Positions 10,841 to 21,479 of a stretch of 58,913 bases of DNA are shown in pieces. The notes below the pieces were generated by a model, which made no database searches, was not told the DNA's origin, and was given only the letters and a program-made list of their open reading frames with translations. The stretch spans positions 11,173 through 70,085 of the forward strand of contig MNCI01027333.1 in the NCBI GenBank assembly GCA_015680685.1, given 5' to 3'. The DNA is from Gnetum montanum. Its lineage: Eukaryota; Streptophyta; Gnetopsida; Gnetales; Gnetaceae. The first letter of the stretch is position 1; the number at the start of each line of letters is the position of its first letter. The position numbers were made by a program, and so were the translations under genes.

Positions 10841-12028
10841 ACTGCCGCGTAGGGCTGATAAGGAAGACCCGTATCCAACACTCCACTATTTTTATTAATC
10901 ATGAGAATATACTTCCTAGTGGGAGTTAGTTGGTAGTTGGTTGGTGATTGGAATCTTTGAGTTAGATGGTTCACAATGTGGGAATGCAATAATGCAATAT
11001 TATTGCATGGGCAAAGTTATTGAAATTTATATTTTTGATTCTTAGCTATTGTTAAAAGCCTAATGTAGATTAAATGATCTTGTAGGGTGGAAAATAAATA
11101 ATAATTCATGCATGTTCAACTAAACTTGTTTGTTTATATATTTTTAACTCCAGGCTTTGTATAAAAAAAATAATTAGCATGATTTATGCCTTGAACAAAA
11201 GATGAAGAATTTTCTAACCTAAATTATGAATTATGACCAAAATCTTTCCACCATTCAAACCATGCACTATTAGGTATATTGAATAGAACAATCTCAATTT
11301 CATAACAAAAACATGAATTTCCAAATTTGTAAAATGGCCACAACCACCAGTTATTTGTCACAATGTTTGTGTTCTGAATTTGAACATATGCTTTGTGGTA
11401 ATAATTTGTTGATAAATTGATTTGTTCATACTTATATATTGCATTCTACTAATGCAACTTAGATTCATAAATAAAGTTTTTAAAAGTAGTTCCATATTGT
11501 TGATAATGAGCTTCCATTGTAACTAGTGGCATATATTCATCTAGATCTCCACTATCACAATTTAGTAGTAGATGTGAAAATTACTCTTGCCAGTATTCCT
11601 TTATGAAATATGATCTTATTTTATCCTTTTTGTAAACATATCAAAATAAAGCAAAAATGTATAAGTTATGATAAAAAAAATTCATTAATATACAACTTTA
11701 AAAAATGTTAACCTTTGTTGATGTTTTTAAACAGTAAGGAAGAAAAGGAAAGCCATAAAAGGATATTAAGTATCTTTTCAATAAAACCTTTCACTTGAAA
11801 AACACAAATGATATGCTTAACAAATAAACTAAAATAAAGAAATGACTACCCAATTTGCACCTATAGTTATAAGCATCCTCATCCCACAAGACAGGCAAGA
11901 AAGAAAAACCCAAGTAATTGTAAAGTTAGTATACTCTTATGTTGAGTTCTTATTTGCAGACATCTTCTAGATCTCAAGTACTTCAACCATACTTTTTATT
12001 TGTAGAATGTGTTTGATCAGTATGCATA
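10841..12028. other. AT-rich intergenic region without recognised gene
   Basis: Stop codons occur in all frames. No repeat relationship to the rest of the window was noticed. It is the left flank of the site where element D inserted, ending in the target-site duplication. Confidence 0.55.
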
Positions 12029-12033
12029 GTATG
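12029..12033. repeat. Target-site duplication of element D, left copy (GTATG)
   Basis: The five bases immediately left of the 3' LTR (TGATGAG at 12034) are GTATG, identical to the five bases immediately right of the 5' LTR (47429-47433). Confidence 0.8.
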
Positions 12034-12351
12034 TGATGAGCAACAAAGTACCCCTACGCTCAACCATACGAATCACTAAGCATTCACTAGCCTCTAGGAA
12101 ATGAACTCGCCCTAATAGTCATTCATTGTCTTCCTAATTACACTTGTGAGGTACAAAGCTATGGTTAAGTGTAATTGAGGCATATGATTTTTATTATTTT
12201 ATGTTTTATGTTCCTAGTGCTTTAAAATAGAGAAATGAAGTGATTTAATAGCTAATTTAATCTAGCTTATTAATTAATCTCTAACTAATCTTAACATAAT
12301 TGATGACACATGAAATTGCTCATATTGCTGACGGTTGCGTTAACGCACCCA

Positions 12352-12422
12352 CGTTATCTCATGGGCCGCGATATTGCGTACGTGATATCTCATGGGCCGC
12401 GATATTGCGTACGCGATATTGC
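12352..12422 (+). repeat. Twofold 31-bp tandem repeat in the solo LTR U3
   Basis: The unit ATCTCATGGGCCGCGATATT followed by GCGTACG is repeated and then followed by a further CGATATTGC. It lies upstream of the TATA box near 12439, where enhancer repeats are usual in LTRs. The LTR at 40864-41696 has a diverged array of GATATC/GATATTG elements at the matching place. Confidence 0.65.
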
Positions 12423-12774
12423 AGTTTGCCGCAATGTCTATAAATAAGAGGTGGCATTTCCTTGTTTCTCATCCTAGTTAGATTGTAGTGAAACTCTGGC
12501 AGTTTGATCCCTCCAGAGTTAGTTTATTTTTCCAGTGTTTGCCCGCAGTGTGGTGAATGTAGTTGTACAACGTCTTTATTCGAGTGTGACGTACTTGGAC
12601 ATGCACATGATCGGCAATAAAGATCGAGATTACTTCATCATTGCAGCATTTACTTTGTTATTTGTTTGTTTGTTTATTTCTTTAATGTTATTTACTGTTT
12701 TCTCTCTCTCATCCTTAAACTCTTAGTAATGCGGTATGAGTATGACTTGATTACGAGCATTTAAGTGTGACTAC

Positions 12775-12892
12775 TTAGTAACCCAATGGTGTATCTAGGA
12801 TCTACGCTTGGTAACCCAGTGACGTATATGGGATCTATGCTTGGTAATCCCAGTGGTGTACCTAGGATCTACGCTTGGTAATCCCAGTGGTA
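12775..12892 (+). repeat. Fourfold about 34-bp tandem repeat in the solo LTR
   Basis: Units of the type CTTGGTAATCCCAGTGGTGT followed by ACCTAGGATCTACG occur four times with small changes. Single or double copies of the GGTAATCCCAGT core exist in the other LTRs of the window (near 980 in copy A; inverted near 13300 and 41215). The array is therefore a local expansion of a conserved LTR motif. Confidence 0.75.
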
Positions 12893-14057
12893 GTCATGCA
12901 TGAGGTCCAAGATGTATACGGTTGATCAAGGAATCGGTTGCTCGTCGCACTTAGGCTAGATTAGATTCTCTTACCCTTTCCCTCTTGGCTTAGCTTAGTT
13001 AATATTATTTTCCATTATCTCAGGAGTAGCATAGAATTAAGAACACATCATACACCTCACTCTGGACTAAACCATACGTGACAAATATAAATACTAGTCC
13101 AGGTGGGAAGACAGCGAACTGCAACCTAAGGTTAACAATCTAGATGCCACAGCTAGTCTGTCTACGGAGTTTGACCGGATTGCGTGTGAGAACGCTCGTA
13201 TTCATATGGTTGAGCGTAGGGGTATCTTTGCCGCTCATCAATAACTATTTCATCTCACTTTTTGTACACATCCTAAACTCACGTGTTCACTACTGGGATT
13301 ACCAAGCACTATGCTATTGGGCAAACCAAGCAATAGTGCTGTTGGGATTACCAAGCGAATACATATTTATGCTCGAAGCGGACGTACTTATGTGTTTAAT
13401 CTATTTATCTTAATTAATTAATCAATTAAAATCAAATTTAGCTTAATTAATTACATAATTAATGGAAACAGTAAATGCAAAAATAAATCATTAATCTCTT
13501 CCAAGTGCTGCAAGGTTTGCTCAAAAGGCTCATCTTTATTACCATTCACACAAGTGTGCTGAGGTACATCAGTGCTCGAATAAAGATTTGTACACTTTCT
13601 AACTCACATTGCGAGCATTTAGAGAAATATTCTAAGTTCCAAATGATAAAATTGCAAGAGCCTTGCTACAACTATGACTTGACTTTCCATAAACAAGGTT
13701 GGTGACCATGTATTTATAGACTTTATTATGGAGCTACATCGATGGGGTCCCATAAATGTAGCAAAAGCTACATTGACAGGGCAACACCAGATAGACAGGG
13801 CCACGTCGACGGGGGCCCATCAAAGTGAAACTTTGACACTTCATCATACCGCCATGATTGAATGAAAAATCATCCTTAATTTCCTTTACAAATTGGAAAG
13901 GTATGGAATTATTAACTGACTCTTGACATAACAAACCAACATAACAAAAGTGAGTGCCCAAGTGTACAAATCAACAACATTACAAAAATTTGTGGTACTC
14001 ATGACACAAAATTGAACACCATGACATCCTCTAATGGCATGAAGATGGTTGAGAAAA

Positions 14058-15590
14058 TCAAATAGTCCTAGGTGGTGGAGGCTCTTGAGGTTTTGAAGGG
14101 CATTTGCCAGCTTTGGGCACACATGGCGGCTGAGGTGGCTATGGCTATCTTACTGTAGTTGCAACCTTCAGTAGAAGGTGAAAGGCATCTAGTAATGCCT
14201 TCATCTTTTCCTCCTTGCTCTAGGGATCATTCATAGTTCATGCAACATCGCCAATGTGGGTTAGAATAGGGATATCCCATAGACAAAGCATTACTGGGAA
14301 TAACTCCTTCACATTGACAAACCAAGCAACAAATTGTTTGTGTTCAACATTGAATTCCTTAACTATGTTTTGTAGCTCATGGTAGTCATTCATTCTTTTG
14401 TCCAGGTTCTCAGCAATAGATCTCTGATTAGTGTGTTAGTCCTTGAGAACCTTGAGTTTCATGTTTGGCACCACAAGCTTTTGCTTGGTGTCCTTATGGT
14501 GCTTAAACTCGACCTCATACAATAAGTACGAGTTGGCCAACTGCTTCTCTAGTTCTAATTGCAGTCATCTAGTAGTCAACATAGCCATATTCACGTATTG
14601 GAGATTAGCAAGCTTCATGTATTCCATCATTTTTTCTATCTGCAACTCCTTTAGGTGAATTTTTGCTTTATTGTACTGATCAATTCCATCAATGATGGGC
14701 TACCACAATTCATGTCCTTGTTGGAGGATCTCATTTATCTTTGTCTTCACCATTTGAATATGTTCTTCTTTTACTTCTTTTTATAGGTTGACCTAGTCTT
14801 TGTAGTGATCCTTAATTATCTCAAATTTAAGAGCCTTTAATTTCCAAGTGGCTACCTCTATTATAGTCTTTTAGCAAAGGGCATAAACCTTCTCCATGGA
14901 GAAGTTTCTATTCTTAACTGCTAATCTCCTTAGCTTTGTGTTTGCTTTGGCTAGTTGCTTTTTCTATTGATGGATAAAGTTGGTCAACTTCTATTTATGC
15001 ACATCACATTTCATAGGCAATGGTTCTCTGTGATCAATTACACATTCTTCCAGCAAGTTAGATCTAAGGCCTTTTGAATTTTGTGTTGGGTGGCCTCTAC
15101 TAAGGATCAGTAAAACACCGTTATGTCCATTGCACCCTCAACCTCTTTTACTTTTGTGTGAAGCTATTCAAGAGCTTCATCTCTTATCAATGCGAGGTTG
15201 AGTAATGCAGGGTTGACAATTTGGGCTCTTAATTTAGCAACTTCAGTAGCCAAGCATTCATTCAGCTCCTTTGTTGTTTCAAGTTGTCCTTCCAAGATAA
15301 TGTTTTTGCTCCTTGCCTCTAGCAGCTTCAATTGGGTTGCAGTAATACTATCCGAAAGATCAAAGACATCCAAAAGTGATTGCCTAGTTCCCACTATTGT
15401 GACTAAAAACCTCAATTGTTGGAATGAAAACCAAGGATCCTCAGTGCAAGTAGTTCCCCAACCCCAAATCTCCAAAGCCTTTGCAATAAAAATGGGATTC
15501 AAGGTGCCTTGGTTGATTCGACAGATCAACCAAGGACTTATGAGATGTAAAACGAGGAAATATGAATAGATCCAAATAATGCACAAATAA
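14058..15590 (-). pseudogene. C-terminal half of the element D 3'-terminal ORF
   Basis: Minus-strand frames give a long, stop-interrupted protein. An open stretch of about 140 residues near 15580-15164 contains LEIWGWGTTCTEDPWFSFQQ followed by a heptad-rich coiled coil (LLEARSKNIILEGQLETT). More helical, charged segments follow (KLKALKFEII, YNKAKIHLKELQIEKM), then a proline-rich tail ending EPPPPRTI at 14058. It shares its last part with copy A (2-258). The upstream half lies at 32821-34253, beyond element B. The function is unknown. It is sense-oriented between pol and the 3' LTR. Confidence 0.6.
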
Positions 15591-15729
15591 TAAATTTTTT
15601 TTTGAACAAAAAACTCAAAACTTAAAATTTTATTAAGAAAAGAATAAAGAATAAGTTACAGAAATGTGTACAAATGGTGCTTGGATGAGCAAAAAGGGGG
15701 GTTCACTTATGCAAGAGTTCAAAGCCCAT

Positions 15730-17060
15730 TGAAGCCAAGGTGATCTACTCCACGATCTAGGTGCTAAGCCACTCTTGATGTTATCAAACCTTCTTTCACT
15801 GCTACAACTTTGGATTTGTCAATTGGGTCATTGCTAGGGGTGAGAAAGGTGGAATATTTAGATGCCAAGCTACTCCATGCTAGGTTTGGAATCTCAAAAG
15901 TGTAGTGTTAACTCCAAAAATCCACCAAATCTCAAGGCTTCACTACTTCCACACTAGGGTTCAAGAGAATGCAAGTATAGGAACTTGTAAGAGCTCTTGA
16001 GTGCCTAAAAAAGTCCAAAGTGTGGAATTCTGTGTATGCAAATTGCTTGTAAGTGTTGGACCTTGTCAAAAATGCTGAACCATGAGAAAAATTACTCCAA
16101 CCAAAATTGCTTGTATGCCAAAAGTTGTTAAACCTATAAATGGTGTTGGAGGTTGGCTATTATAGGATCTTTGGGCAATGAATGGGGCTGCAAATTGGCC
16201 ATGATTTTGCTACAAATTGGCTATGAAATGACTATAAATTTGGCTTAAAATGGTTGCAAATTTGCTACAATTTTAGGTGAGATGGATGCCCAGATTTGGG
16301 GCATTACTATACATAGTAAGTGCTTCCTCCCATGGAAATCCTATTTACTATAAATAGTAATTGAGGCACACCTTTCATGCTAGAGCTAAATCTTCCATGC
16401 CGAGCTCTCCACAATGCTTGTTGAAGTGGATGGTCAACGTTGAAGTGCATGAATTGAAGAATTTTGCTTCTTGTGACTTCCATGCTGGGGGATTAAATTT
16501 TCCATGCTAGCAGGGAAGTTTCCAAGCTTGGGGAAAACTTTTCAAGTTGGGGGAAAAGTTTCCAAGCTAGGGGGAAAGTTCCTAGATTGGGGAAAAAGTT
16601 TCTAGGCTGGGGGAAAACTTTCCAAGCTAAGGAGAAAAAGTTTCCAAGTTGGGAAAAAGTTTTCAAGTTGTGCATTTGGTCTCCACATTGAAGGAGAAAA
16701 AGTTTCCAAGTCCCCCATCCTTCTACCCTAAGGGTAGGTGAGATCTACTTCCCTGTAGGTGTTTCCAATGTAGAAAAATGCATACCCCCCATAAAACCCA
16801 TAAAATTTCCCTTTTTGGCATTTCAAAAGGCATGTTTGAACCCCAAAGCCCAAATATAGATATTAGTTGACTATTTTCACTTGGGAAATGAGGCTTTGAC
16901 CACTTATGAGGAATGTTTTAGCCTCAAAAGTCTAAAGTATGTGAAATTACCCATTATGGGTTATAATTTTTACATTTACAATGAAATTTTCCCTCAATTT
17001 TCATGGGGTGAAAGCTACATGATGAAGATTGATGATAACATGCAAAATTTGTGGTGTTTT
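15730..17060 (-). repeat. 3' LTR of element B (left edge approximate)
   Basis: The inner 300 bases (16760-17060) match 32519-32820 on the other side of the element, which fixes the U3 start. The U3 on the minus strand begins near TTAAAACACC directly after a polypurine tract. A TATAATA box in the minus direction lies near 16160. The outer edge is placed at TGAAGCC because the termini would then be TGAA…TTCA with a 4-of-5 matching flank. It contains a 20-bp repeat array at 16513-16675. Confidence 0.5.
16513..16675 (-). repeat. About eightfold 20-bp repeat in the element B LTR
   Basis: Units of the form GGGAAAAGTTTCCAAGCT with a G-run follow one another eight times with drift. The 60-residue minus-strand open frame here (repeats of FFPLAWKLFPQ type) is a by-product of the repeat and not a gene. 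Confidence 0.7.
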
Positions 17061-17062
17061 AA

Positions 17063-17076
17063 TGGCCCCTCTTTGT
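17063..17076 (-). other. Polypurine tract of element B
   Basis: On the minus strand AACAAAGAGGGGCCAT immediately precedes the U3 start of the 3' LTR. This is the expected priming site for plus-strand DNA synthesis. Confidence 0.6.
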
Positions 17077-17184
17077 TGGTGCCTGGAGGATTGACCTAAG
17101 AGGCACTGACAAAGAATACAAAATACCATTGCATATTATAACACTATAATGCATATATGCCACATGAGAATTAGGCTATCTAGG

Positions 17185-17262
17185 TTACCAATGTTGCTAG
17201 TTTAAGGTTGTGTGGAGCCATGGTAGGCCATGTTGCTAGTTTAAGATCGTAGCAGACCATTA
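17185..17262 (-). repeat. Boundary minisatellite, two units, between integrase and the polypurine tract (element B)
   Basis: TTGCTAGTTTAAGGTTGTG and TTGCTAGTTTAAGATCGTAG are each followed or preceded by a GCCATG/GACCAT segment. They match the core of the minisatellites at 20990-21115, 28985-29160 and 53140-53440. Confidence 0.55.
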
Positions 17263-17293
17263 AAAGTAGGCTTACTTGTTGAAGATCTATCAA

Positions 17294-18420
17294 CTACATG
17301 TAGTATGGCTTCAAATAGGAATGATTGGCTGGATTGGCTAGCTTATTCCAATTCATGTCGACTATTCTGAATGCTTCATTTCCATAGGCTTTGGTGATAA
17401 GGAGGGATCCTTCCCAGTTAGCTAAGAATTTGTTTACATGCTCATAGACAACCTTGAGGACTAGGTTCCCCTCCTTGATCTTGCACATGGTAAATTCATG
17501 GTGATGTTGTTACTTCTACCTCTCTTGATAATGCTCAACCTGAGCAAGTGCTTGCATACACCACTCCTCCATCAAATCCAATCTTGTAGTTGCAACTCCT
17601 TGTTTTGCTCATTGTTGATGAAGTCGGTCAAGGCTACTTAGAGTGATGGAACTTGTAATTCAAGAGGTAAAACAACTTTAGAACCATAAACAAGACTATA
17701 AGGGATCATGGTGGTTATTGTGTGATAGGTTGTTTTGTATGCCCATAGTGTATGGACAAGCTGCTCATGCCACTTTCTCTTAAGGTTGTTCAACATCTTC
17801 TTGAGCAAGTTGATGATGGCCTTGTTGCTTGCTTCTACTTGTCCACTGGCTTGAGGGTAGTAAGGTGATGAGAAAGAATGCTTAATGCCAAGGTTGTGAT
17901 AGAAATCCTTGGTTTCTTGGCTACCAAATTGAGATCCATTATCCGTAACTATGATCATGGGTATGCCAAAACAAGCTACAATGTTGCCTAGGATAAATTT
18001 GCAAACTTGTTTAGATGTGGTCTTCCTTAGGGAAATAGCCTCAACCCACTTGGTAAAGTATTTGATTGCAGTGATGATGAAGCTATGTATTATAGAAGAT
18101 TGAGGCGTTATAGGCCCAATGACATCCAACCTCCACCGTTGAAATGACCATGTTATCTAGGTTGTATGTAACTCAGTTGGTGATACATGTATGAGGTTGC
18201 TATATTGTTGGCATGTGTCACATCACTTAACCTTTTGCAAGCAATCATTTTCCATATGGGGCCAATAGTAGCCTAACCATCTAATCTTAGTGGCCGTGGC
18301 TCTAAGTCCTATATGTCCTTCACAAACACCCTCATGAACCCTCTCTAGGACTATTCTAGCTTTGGTTTTACCTAAGCACTTTAGGAGTATGTCATCATAG
18401 GTTCATTGACATAATGTGTT
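17294..18420 (-). pseudogene. Integrase of element B
   Basis: The 18129-17638 segment is open and shows the retroviral-type integrase core. The first Asp is in MDVIGPITP, then TKWVEA, the second Asp in VTDNGSQFGS, and the Glu in SGQVEASNKAI, so the DDE triad is readable. The C-terminal segment (17488-17294) has LANWEGSLLI, typical of the plant Ty3/gypsy integrase end, and upstream (to about 18420) are zinc-finger remnants. Stops separate the segments. The enzyme would have inserted the cDNA into the genome. Confidence 0.8.
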
Positions 18421-18729
18421 ATCACCTACAATGACATACTACTTCGATTACTTGCATATGACATCCTTCTAAGAAGTAGTTAGGCCTTGTGAGGATTCAC
18501 CATGTAGAAATTAAAATTTGATGTTATCATACCACTACTTGGGAGGAGCAATATGAATGATGGTCACAAAGGTATCCTTAGTGTTCTATGTGATGGAAGT
18601 AGCACAGTCCATGCTTAAGGTGGACAACTTGCTAAACACATATGGCGTCACACTAAGGGCTAATGTTGTAATTTCATTAGCTATGTCATTTTTGTTTTGA
18701 GGTATGTGTTGGATATTAATGTTTGTGAA

Positions 18730-19060
18730 TTATTGTAACAATTGATTTTGTAGGTCACAGTAAGGTTGTAAATGCTTAGCTTTGCATACATATACTTTAT
18801 TTACTTGGTTAACCATGAGTTGTGAATTGTCTTTGATGACTAGGCATCTAATTCTTAGGTCACAAGCTATCATCATCCCTCTTATCAAACCCTCATATAC
18901 CACTATGTTGTTGATACATGGGAATGCAAAACAATAGGCAAAAGGATGGATTTCACCATATGGGAATGTTATGATGGCAGCAGCACTAGCCCCATGAGTA
19001 GTTGAAGCTTCATTAAAGTTCATGACTACCTCATAACTGTAAGGCACTTGGCTAACTATG
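18730..19060 (-). pseudogene. Second (archaeal-type) RNase H of element B
   Basis: An open stretch has the motif order FNEAS…ASAAAIITFP.GEI…NNIVVYEGLIRGMMIA…IKDNSQLMVNQVN. This fits the extra RNase H that follows the normal RT-RNase H in Tat-lineage elements (usual motifs: DGAS, TNN.AEYEAL, DSQLVVNQV). The first Asp position reads Asn here, and Ala-Glu of AEYEAL reads Val-Val-Tyr-Glu. It lies between the RT-linked RNase H and integrase, as expected for that lineage. Confidence 0.75.
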
Positions 19061-19099
19061 TTAATACATTCATCAGGGAACTTAGGGTCTATGGATGCT

Positions 19100-20749
19100 T
19101 GGTCATCAATAGGTGAAACTATGAGTTGTATGGCTATAGCTTGACCTTTTGTTGATGATTGAGAGATGCAATGAAGATTGAACTTTGTAGTTATGGCTTT
19201 TCATTGGGCTATGCGGCTACTTTCATAGATGGTGGTTGTTATGGCTCTGAGTATGTTGTCCTTGCAAATTACATTGACTTGGCTTCTAAAGAGGTAGTGT
19301 CTCCATTTCTTCAAAGAGAAGACTAGTGCTAGACAATACTTCTCCACTTTAGTGTATTAGGTCTTGTGGGCTACTAATGCATGGCTAAGGTGGTATACAA
19401 GCATTTTTGCCTCATCATCACATTTCTGACGAAGTAGAGAGGTAATGGATGTATCAGAGATGGTGAGATAAATGTAAAATGGTGTACCCGCTTGTGGAGG
19501 ATAGCCTATCAGTAGTTGTGTCAACTCTTACTGAAGGTTTTCAAAGGCCTCTTGGCATTGAGCTGTCCACTCATAGTGAACTCCTTTCTTAAGAAAGTGT
19601 TGCATAGGCTATAACTTATTTGTAAGCCTAGTGATAAACCTAAAAATAAACTGCAATCTACCTTGTAATCCTCAAAGCTACTTAAGGTTGGTAGGTACTG
19701 CCAATTTGGATATGGCTTTAACCTTATCAAGGTCTACACATATCCCTACTTTAGAGACTACAAAGCCAAGCATCTTACCAGTTTTAACACCAAAGACACA
19801 CTTCTTAGGATTGAGCCTAAGCTCATATTCGAGGCATTATTTAAGCACAAGATCTAGCTCATTAGCATGGTCATCAGCTATCTTAGACTTCATGGCTATG
19901 TCATCTATGTAATCATTAAGCAAGCCTAACATGTAATCATTAAAGATATAGGTCAGCTCTCTGGTATGTTGCTCCAGCATTCTTAAGGTGAAAGGGCATC
20001 ATGATATATAAAAAAGTACCCCATGGGGTCATAAAGGTCATGCTAAGTTAGTGACCTAGGTTGATCTAAATTTTTTTATATCCCAAGAATCCATCCATAA
20101 AGGACAAGGAGGCATGTCTAGTAATAGTATCGATAAGTTGATCAATACTAGGTAAAGGGAAGTCATCCTTGATAGTTACTTTATTTAGGTCTTAAAAATC
20201 AATGCAAATACAGATACTTCCATTTTTCTTAGGAACTACCACTATGTTGGATAACCATTTTGTGTAATCGATAGCTTTAATGAAACATGTTTGGTAGAGC
20301 CTTGAGATTTCATCGTGAACTACCAAGGCCAAATTAGGTCTAATCTTGTGCACTTTTTGCTTAAGTGGGTCTAATGCTAGGGTCCAATATGATGTTGTGC
20401 TAGACTAGATGTGGGTCTAGTCCTGGCATATCTTCATATGACCAGGAAAATGCCTTAATGTTTTTTTGTAAGACTTTGGTGATGTCTTGGCATATTGAGG
20501 CTCTAGTGAGAAACTTAGTTTAAGGGTTTTCTCCTCACCACTATGTGTTGTGATAGGAATCTCAACTAAAGAGTCTTTAGTTATGTCTTCTACTTCTAAG
20601 TCAAGGGTTTTGACTAGGTTTTTAGGCCATTCTAGAGGTTTCTCTATTGAGGCTATGTGGTCTACAAGACTCTTAGGCTCAAGATCTAGGGAATCAGGGT
20701 TGATACACCATTTAATATCACCATGAGGTCCATATAGACATAAAGGCAA
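19100..20749 (-). pseudogene. Reverse transcriptase and RNase H of element B
   Basis: The N-terminal connector (20749-20417) is open and runs into DMPGLDPHLV. Catalytic YIDD is readable near 19910 (DYIDDIAMKSK), followed by LRLNPKKCVFGV, KMLGFVVS, LxGLQGRLQFI and FLKKGVHYEW. The linked RNase H follows with KPxxYxx-like segments and EKYCLALVFSLKKWRHYL. These motifs fit Tat/Ogre RT better than Athila RT. Several stops and frame changes occur. The open stretch 19730-19521 belongs to this gene. Confidence 0.8.
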
Positions 20750-20989
20750 ACTGATTTGCTCCTAGGTACTCATACTTTGATCCTACATATCAATCAAAAG
20801 CATATTAAGTGGCACTTGAGTAAAAGTGAATAAATAATGTTAAAATTCCATTAAACACCTGTGAATCTAATGTAATCAAGGCCATCCAAGGTCATCAATG
20901 AGACAAGGTCAATTTGGAAAAGTGCAACAGAGGTGAACAAAGATCACATAAAGGTCAAACAAGGGGAAATATAAGGAGTAAGGCTACAA

Positions 20990-21115
20990 ATGATCAATAA
21001 AGGTCACAATTTTTCCATTTTAAGGCCTTAGCAGGCTATGATGCCAATTTATAGTCTTGGTGGACTGTGATGCTAGTTTAAGGTCTTGGCGGGCCATGGT
21101 AATATGGTGTTAAAT
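20990..21115 (-). repeat. Boundary minisatellite upstream of RT in element B
   Basis: Three degenerate units on the + strand (AGGCCTTAGCAGGCTATGAT, GCCAATTTATAGTCTTGGTG, GCTAGTTTAAGGTCTTGGCG with GGCCATGG) occur here, with a further unit at about 21358-21395. In element orientation the core is AAGGCCTTAAACTGGC, the same as in the array at 53140-53440 in element C. Confidence 0.6.
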
Positions 21116-21479
21116 GGTGGCTAGGGAAAGTCAAACCCCACTATTTAATACCATTTAAAGCCAAATAAAAGTAGCTAGAGCTATAATAAGATAAATAGAG
21201 AACACATAAGGTTGTATAAAGGCCATAGAAGGTCAACAAGGTCCACAAAGCAACATAAGTCCAAAAACAAGCCAAAACATTACGTAATAATTCAAACATT
21301 AAGCAAAATAGGCTATATATGATAAAATTTGGTTAATATAAGGAAAAAATGGTTAATTTTTGCTAGTTTAAGGCCTTATTGGGCCATGTTTTAAGGCTAC
21401 AAGGTTATTAGGTGAGTTCAGGCATTAATCAAGGCTATTACTAGGCTATTTAGACCTAAAAATCAAGTGTTTTGAGGCT

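Larger units (their letters stand above)
12301..13240 (+). mobile_element. Solo LTR nested in the 3' LTR of element D
   Basis: It begins TGATGACACA and ends GCTCATCA. It is flanked by ATAAT on the left and ATAAC on the right (a 5-bp duplication with one change). The host LTR continues on both sides exactly as in the uninterrupted copy near 46840. A TATA box (TATAAATA) lies near 12439. Its GATATTGC/GATATC-rich U3 relates it to the 5' LTR of element E (40864-41696) rather than to D. No internal region remains, so it is a recombination product. Short open frames inside it are not genes. Confidence 0.8.
12034..13846 (-). repeat. 3' LTR of element D, split by a solo LTR
   Basis: After removing the 945-base insertion the LTR is about 868 bases, matching 875 (copy A) and 889 (46540-47428). 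On the + strand it starts TGATGAGC and ends CACTTCATCA. A TATA box for the minus direction is in TATTTATAGAC near 13710. A degenerate polypurine tract (ATGGCGGTA on the minus strand) lies just inside at about 13847-13855. Confidence 0.8.

Noticed and set aside
12535-13413. Short + strand open frames at 12535 and 13144
   Set aside because: They lie within LTR sequence that is shared, without coding conservation, by other LTR copies.
13144-13860. GGGGCCC/ATCGATG repeats in the U3 of D-type LTRs as a possible tRNA or structural RNA
   Set aside because: They are ordinary LTR U3 sequence recurring upstream of each TATA box, with no tRNA fold.
16493-16675. 60-residue repetitive minus-strand frame (FFPLAWKLFPQ type)
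   Set aside because: By-product of a 20-bp repeat inside the element B LTR.
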